Assembly: GCA_004195335.1 (NCBI GenBank)
Contig: SDWK01000240.1
Span: 1-20,963, forward strand
DNA: 20,963 nt
Direction: 5' to 3'
Origin: Shewanella sp.
GTDB taxonomy: Bacteria > Pseudomonadota > Gammaproteobacteria > Enterobacterales > Shewanellaceae
Each line of letters starts with the position of its first letter. Position 1 is the first letter of the stretch. Under the pieces are notes generated by a model, which saw only the letters and a list, made by a program, of their open reading frames with translations, had not been told where the DNA came from and made no database searches. The translations under genes and the position numbers were made by a program. Positions 17,666 through 20,963 of this stretch are shown here, one piece after another.

Positions 17666-19147
17666 ATGAGCAGCATGGAAATAGACCTAGGTTTAACATT
17701 CGACAACAGTTACGCAGAACAATTGGAAGGTTTTTATGTTGCTTGTTCAGGGGATAAGGCGCCGAGTCCTGAATTAGTTAAATTAAATTCGTCTCTGGCA
17801 AAAAGTATTGGCCTGGCCAATATCGACTCTGAGAAATTAGCCGCCGTGTTTTCGGGGAGTGACACCCCCTGTGGTGCATCGCCATTGGCGCAAGTCTATG
17901 CCGGACACCAATTTGGCGGTTTTAGCCCGCAGTTGGGTGATGGCCGTGCGCTCTTGCTCGGTGAAGTGCGGGATAACGATGGCAGACGACTGGATCTGCA
18001 GCTCAAAGGTTCGGGCCCGACAAAGTTTTCACGTCGTGGTGACGGCAAGGCGGTACTCGGTGCAGTGTTGCGTGAATATATCGTGAGTGAGGCCATGCAC
18101 GCCCTTAATATCCCCACGACCAGAGCATTAGCCGTCGTCACGACCGGTGAGTCAATCATGCGAAGCCAGTTTCTCCCCGGCGCGGTGCTTACCCGCATCG
18201 CATCTAGCCATCTGCGTGTCGGTACATTTCAGTTTTTTTCCGCCCGCGGTGAGCAAGACAAGGTTAAGCAACTCGCCGATTATGCGATAACACGTCACTA
18301 TCCTCAGGTAAAAGAGAGTCCGCAGCCCTATCTGGATTTTCTCTGCGCGGTGCGGGATAAACAAGCCGAGTTAGTTGCCAAGTGGTTACTGGTCGGCTTC
18401 GTACATGGGGTGATGAATACCGACAATATGACCATTAGTGGCGAAACCATCGATTATGGCCCCTGTGCCTTCATGGATAACTATGACTCTAATGCCGTAT
18501 TTAGCTCCATCGATGAACAGGGTCGCTACTCCTATAACAACCAACCTGTGATAGCGCAGTGGAACCTAGCAAGATTGGCCGAAACGTTATTGCCCTTGAT
18601 CAGTGACGATAGTGAACAGGCGATAGCACTCGCTACCGAGGCGGTCACCGGATTCTGGGACAAGTTCCATCATTTCTGGTTGGTAGGCATGCGCGCAAAG
18701 TTGGGCTTATCGACCGAAGAGGCAAGCGATTTGGCATTGTGCGAGCAACTACTGGAGACCATGTCGGGACAGGAGGTCGATTTTACCCAAGTGTTTCGTC
18801 AACTGGCCAGCGATCTTCAAAGCGGTGCGAATGACAGCCAGACCCTTTTCAAAGATGCAGAACAATTTAATCTGTGGCGTGAGTCCTGGTTAGCACGTCT
18901 GGCCCAAGAGACCCTATCTACACCAGATAGAGCCAAGATGATGAATGGGGTTAATCCGCTCTATATTCCCAGAAACCATCAGGTTGAACATGCCATCGAG
19001 GCCGCCGAACGAGACGCGGATTATCAGCCCTTTGAGAAACTGATTGCTGTGCTATCTACCCCTTATACCCCACAGAACGGCGCCGCTGATTACGCCAAGG
19101 CCGCGCCTGAAAGTTTTGGGTGTTACACGACTTATTGCGGAACTTAA
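17666..19147 (+). CDS. selO: SelO/YdiU protein adenylyltransferase
   Basis: This is a 493-residue pseudokinase-fold enzyme that transfers AMP from ATP to Ser, Thr or Tyr of target proteins, with a role in redox stress. Family segments are in order: QVYAGHQFGGFSPQLGDGRA, the QLKGSGPTKFSRRGDGKAVL nucleotide-binding region, GAVLREYIVSEAMHAL, and the catalytic HGVMNTDNM and IDYGPCAFMDNYD. The protein ends YTTYCGT with Cys at the third position from the end, where animal SelO carries selenocysteine, so it is full length. The Cys that pairs with the C-terminal Cys in E. coli YdiU is not obvious at the same place (VFSSID here). C267 in DYGPC is another possible partner. The ATG at 17666 has only a weak GGA upstream. 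It is divergent from the persulfide dioxygenase gene, and a CRP-like site precedes it. Confidence 0.95.
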   Translation: MSSMEIDLGLTFDNSYAEQLEGFYVACSGDKAPSPELVKLNSSLAKSIGLANIDSEKLAAVFSGSDTPCGASPLAQVYAGHQFGGFSPQLGDGRALLLGEVRDNDGRRLDLQLKGSGPTKFSRRGDGKAVLGAVLREYIVSEAMHALNIPTTRALAVVTTGESIMRSQFLPGAVLTRIASSHLRVGTFQFFSARGEQDKVKQLADYAITRHYPQVKESPQPYLDFLCAVRDKQAELVAKWLLVGFVHGVMNTDNMTISGETIDYGPCAFMDNYDSNAVFSSIDEQGRYSYNNQPVIAQWNLARLAETLLPLISDDSEQAIALATEAVTGFWDKFHHFWLVGMRAKLGLSTEEASDLALCEQLLETMSGQEVDFTQVFRQLASDLQSGANDSQTLFKDAEQFNLWRESWLARLAQETLSTPDRAKMMNGVNPLYIPRNHQVEHAIEAAERDADYQPFEKLIAVLSTPYTPQNGAADYAKAAPESFGCYTTYCGT

Positions 19148-19166
19148 ATTATAATACAACGGGCCA

Positions 19167-19194
19167 ATCTCAAAAATCGTAAAATCTTTGAGAT
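19167..19194. terminator. Hairpin after selO
   Basis: ATCTCAAA (19167-19174) and TTTGAGAT (19187-19194) form a perfect 8-bp stem with a 12-base loop, 20 bases after the selO stop and between convergent genes. It lacks a U-tract. Confidence 0.35.
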
Positions 19195-19301
19195 CGCCAA
19201 TCCAAACCTGTCTCCAAGTAGCCGGGAGTTACTGGATAATAAAGCGCTCTGGCTTTATGAGTGATAGCCTATAGCCAATGCACCAAGGATGCGTGAACTC
19301 T

Positions 19302-20177
19302 TTAGAGCGGGAACTCACCGAAACGCCCCTCTTGGTAGTCCTTAATTGCCTGCTCGATTTCGGCCTGAGTGTTCATTACAAAAGGACCCATATGGACAAT
19401 TTTTTCCCTGATCGGGTGTCCGGTAAATAGTAACATCCCCGCACCATCAGCCCCTGCCTGAAGCTTGAGTATCTCCTGACTATCCAGAATCAAATATTGG
19501 CCTGCAGCGTAGTTTTTAAACTGGGAGTCTTGAACATCATTACTGTTGCCGATAAGCGTTCCCTCGTAGAGATAGAGGCCGACAAATTCATGCCTATCGA
19601 GTTGTAGCTCGGCCAACGAATTAGGAAGGAACATCAGATCCGCAATCGCTGCCTCACCAGCCAGGTCCTGTATCGGGGCGCTGATGCGGGGTTGCTCTAC
19701 AAATGCCCAGTTACCGGCCAATGCTCTTAATACTGCACCATGAATATTCGTTGACTCCGGGTTCTTAGTTTCACTGCTGTCTTCATATCTGGCGGGGCGC
19801 ATCTTCTCACTAGCAGGCATGTTTACCCAGATCTGAAAACCATGCAGTCCCTCATTGGCATCGGCTAATGGCATTTCAGAATGGATAACTCCGCGTCCGG
19901 TGCTCATCCATTGCACATCGTTGGCCCGAATTGCTTTTACATTACCCAGCTGATCTCTGTGTTCAAAGCCCCCCTTACGGATATAGGTAAAGGTTTCGAT
20001 GCCACGGTGAGGATGAGGCGGAAAGCCACCGATAAAATCTTGCTTATCGTCGGACTTTATCTCATCGATCATCAGGAAAGGATCGAATCTGGTATTTATA
20101 AAATCCGCCACCCGGCGAATATTTACTCCATCGCCATCCATTGCGGGTCTGGCGGGAAATTGGTTTATGACTCTCAT
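19302..20177 (-). CDS. Pirin family protein
   Basis: This 291-residue cytoplasmic bicupin protein has the two metal-binding motifs of pirins in the N-terminal cupin: PPHPHRGIETFTYI (H55, H57) and GRGVIHSEMP (H99, E101). These four residues match the iron ligands of human pirin. Further family segments are HGFQIWVNMP and the C-terminal GHPIREKIVHMGPFVMNT. Bacterial pirins include quercetinase-like dioxygenases and regulators of metabolism; the exact role here is open. GAGGAG lies six bases before the ATG at 20177, so the start is firm. It is convergent with selO. A long open frame on the opposite strand (19881-20303) is a shadow of this gene. Confidence 0.92.
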   Translation of the reverse strand: MRVINQFPARPAMDGDGVNIRRVADFINTRFDPFLMIDEIKSDDKQDFIGGFPPHPHRGIETFTYIRKGGFEHRDQLGNVKAIRANDVQWMSTGRGVIHSEMPLADANEGLHGFQIWVNMPASEKMRPARYEDSSETKNPESTNIHGAVLRALAGNWAFVEQPRISAPIQDLAGEAAIADLMFLPNSLAELQLDRHEFVGLYLYEGTLIGNSNDVQDSQFKNYAAGQYLILDSQEILKLQAGADGAGMLLFTGHPIREKIVHMGPFVMNTQAEIEQAIKDYQEGRFGEFPL

Positions 20178-20374
20178 AACATACTCCTCAATTTGGCCCG
20201 AACTTTACTGTTAAAAAGACTAACGGGTGAGCCGATGAGTCACAGGTTAACAATTAAAGTATTGAACAAATATCACGTAAAGGTGCAAATATCATTCGAA
20301 TAAATAGAAGTAATGGGGTGAGGTATTCGGCATGTATCTGATATGGTCCCTCTACGCTAAACTGACGTTTCAAA

Positions 20375-20405
20375 GACATTTCCCATATCCCTTATGGGAA
20401 ATGTC
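20375..20405. other. Perfect 12-bp hairpin
   Basis: GACATTTCCCAT (20375-20386) and ATGGGAAATGTC (20394-20405) form a perfect 12-bp stem with a seven-base loop. It is the longest perfect stem found in the window. No U-tract follows on either strand. It could be an operator, a leader element or a small mobile-element remnant. Confidence 0.55.
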
Positions 20406-20476
20406 GAATTTACCCCTATAGAAAAAGAAAAAATCGCTGCAGTAAGTCATAGCAATGTTATCCGATAAAATGCAAG

Positions 20477-20492
20477 TGTGAACTAGCTTACA
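20477..20492 (+). promoter_or_regulatory. CRP-like site before the NosR-like gene
   Basis: TGTGA-ACTAGC-TTACA matches the CRP consensus TGTGA-N6-TCACA at 9 of 10 arm positions. It lies 33 bases before the ATG at 20526, and a weak -10 (TATCTT, 20505-20510) follows. Control by CRP would fit an anaerobic respiratory gene in Shewanella. Confidence 0.5.
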
Positions 20493-20525
20493 GACGATTC
20501 AAGCTATCTTAATTACCCTTCGCTG

Positions 20526-20963
20526 ATGAACAAACAACCAGCAACTGTCATGAAAAAAAATTTAGGCCCCCATCTCGAGAAACTGTGGCTCTTGTTTGCA
20601 TGGAGCACCTTGATTTTAGCCTTCATCGTAGGGCATATTGCGGCGAAGCCCGACTACCTGACGATGGCTAAGAGCCATTTCTCAAACTTTAATCTGGTTC
20701 CTTCCAAAGACTATACCAGCCTGCCAGTGGTCTTTGTGCCCTCGGAGGATAGCCAAAGCAGCCAGAACAACACCTCGGGTGGCGAGCCGGGCGAGGCTGT
20801 GGTCATCGCTGCCGGTACCGGCTATGGCGGGCCATTTGTGCTGGGGGTGAGAGCCCTGAAAGGTGAGCAATCTACCCGTATCAAAGAGGTGGTGGTCTTG
20901 TCGCACAAAGAGACCCCCGCTTACCTGCAAAAACTGATTAATAACAACTTTTTCAGGCAGTTT
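20526..20963 (+). CDS. Probable NosR/NirI-like FMN-binding membrane protein (3' partial)
   Basis: The frame runs open to the window end (146 codons). An N-terminal membrane segment (about residues 20-42) is followed by about 35 residues, a low-complexity Ser/Gln/Asn/Gly/Glu-rich stretch (about 75-92), and the start of a domain with GYGGPFVLGVRAL and VVVLSHKETPAYL. That pattern fits the FMN-binding domain of the NosR/NirI and RnfG group: a glycine-rich GYGG strand, then a histidine-containing H.ETP segment. Such proteins carry covalent FMN and often C-terminal 4Fe-4S and membrane domains for electron transfer in anaerobic respiration; those parts would lie beyond the window. The start is uncertain: neither the ATG at 20526 nor that at 20550 has a clear ribosome site. 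It is divergent from pirin, and a CRP-like site precedes it. Confidence 0.65.
   Translation, partial: MNKQPATVMKKNLGPHLEKLWLLFAWSTLILAFIVGHIAAKPDYLTMAKSHFSNFNLVPSKDYTSLPVVFVPSEDSQSSQNNTSGGEPGEAVVIAAGTGYGGPFVLGVRALKGEQSTRIKEVVVLSHKETPAYLQKLINNNFFRQF

Larger units (their letters stand above)
20178..20525. other. Divergent intergenic region of about 350 bases
   Basis: No gene. It lies between the divergent pirin and NosR-like genes and holds a long perfect hairpin (20375-20405) and a CRP-like site (20477-20492), listed separately. Confidence 0.6.

Noticed and set aside
20255..20275. FNR site in the pirin/NosR-like intergenic region
   Set aside because: The TTGAAC...ATATCAC string has the wrong spacing between half-sites.
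19881..20303. 140-codon open frame on the plus strand over pirin
   Set aside because: It lies opposite a clearly identified pirin gene and its promoter region, and the product shows no recognisable features.

Overview
This 21-kb window looks like chromosomal DNA of a marine gammaproteobacterium, most probably Shewanella. That assignment rests on the protein types (SelO ending in YCGT, pirin, ArfA, persulfide dioxygenase-rhodanese, CHASE-GGDEF and HD-GYP signalling proteins), on intergenic repeats typical of the group, and on CRP-like sites in front of two genes. It was made by reading, not by database search. No tRNA, rRNA, CRISPR array, intact insertion sequence or prophage gene was seen.

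Layout. 1-3029: two tandem paralogous CHASE-GGDEF membrane proteins. The first is cut by the window edge and has a degenerate active site. 3087-4358 (minus): a polysaccharide flippase-like membrane protein, convergent with them. 4613-8126 (plus): an endonuclease/exonuclease/phosphatase-fold protein, an outer-membrane Omp85-type barrel without POTRA domains, and an unrecognised zinc-ribbon protein. 8127-10097: sparse, with two small hypothetical genes and three gene-poor stretches. 10098-14546 (plus): a c-di-GMP locus of an HD-GYP phosphodiesterase with a Cache-like sensor, an orphan NMT1/SsuA-like periplasmic binding protein, and a HAMP-GGDEF cyclase. 14584-17229 (minus): a DMT exporter, ArfA with an intrinsic terminator inside its coding region, and a persulfide dioxygenase-rhodanese fusion. 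17666-19147 (plus): SelO. 19302-20177 (minus): pirin. 20526 to the end (plus): the start of a membrane-anchored, probably NosR/NirI-like FMN-binding protein.

How the genes may work together. Four of the genes are c-di-GMP proteins with different predicted states: one degenerate GGDEF that keeps an inhibitory-site motif, one catalytic GGDEF that has lost that motif, one canonical GGDEF with both, and one canonical HD-GYP. The binding protein between the HD-GYP and GGDEF genes has no transporter partner in the window. It may act as a ligand sensor, by analogy with NspS-MbaA of Vibrio. The 16-20 kb part is a stress and redox neighbourhood: ribosome rescue, sulfane-sulfur oxidation, protein AMPylation and pirin.

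The observations most worth checking are the complementary loss of motifs in the CHASE-GGDEF pair, the HD-GYP/binding-protein/GGDEF locus, the terminator inside arfA, the 33-bp-spaced direct repeats upstream of the persulfide dioxygenase, and the POTRA-less Omp85 barrel beside a nuclease/phosphatase-fold protein.
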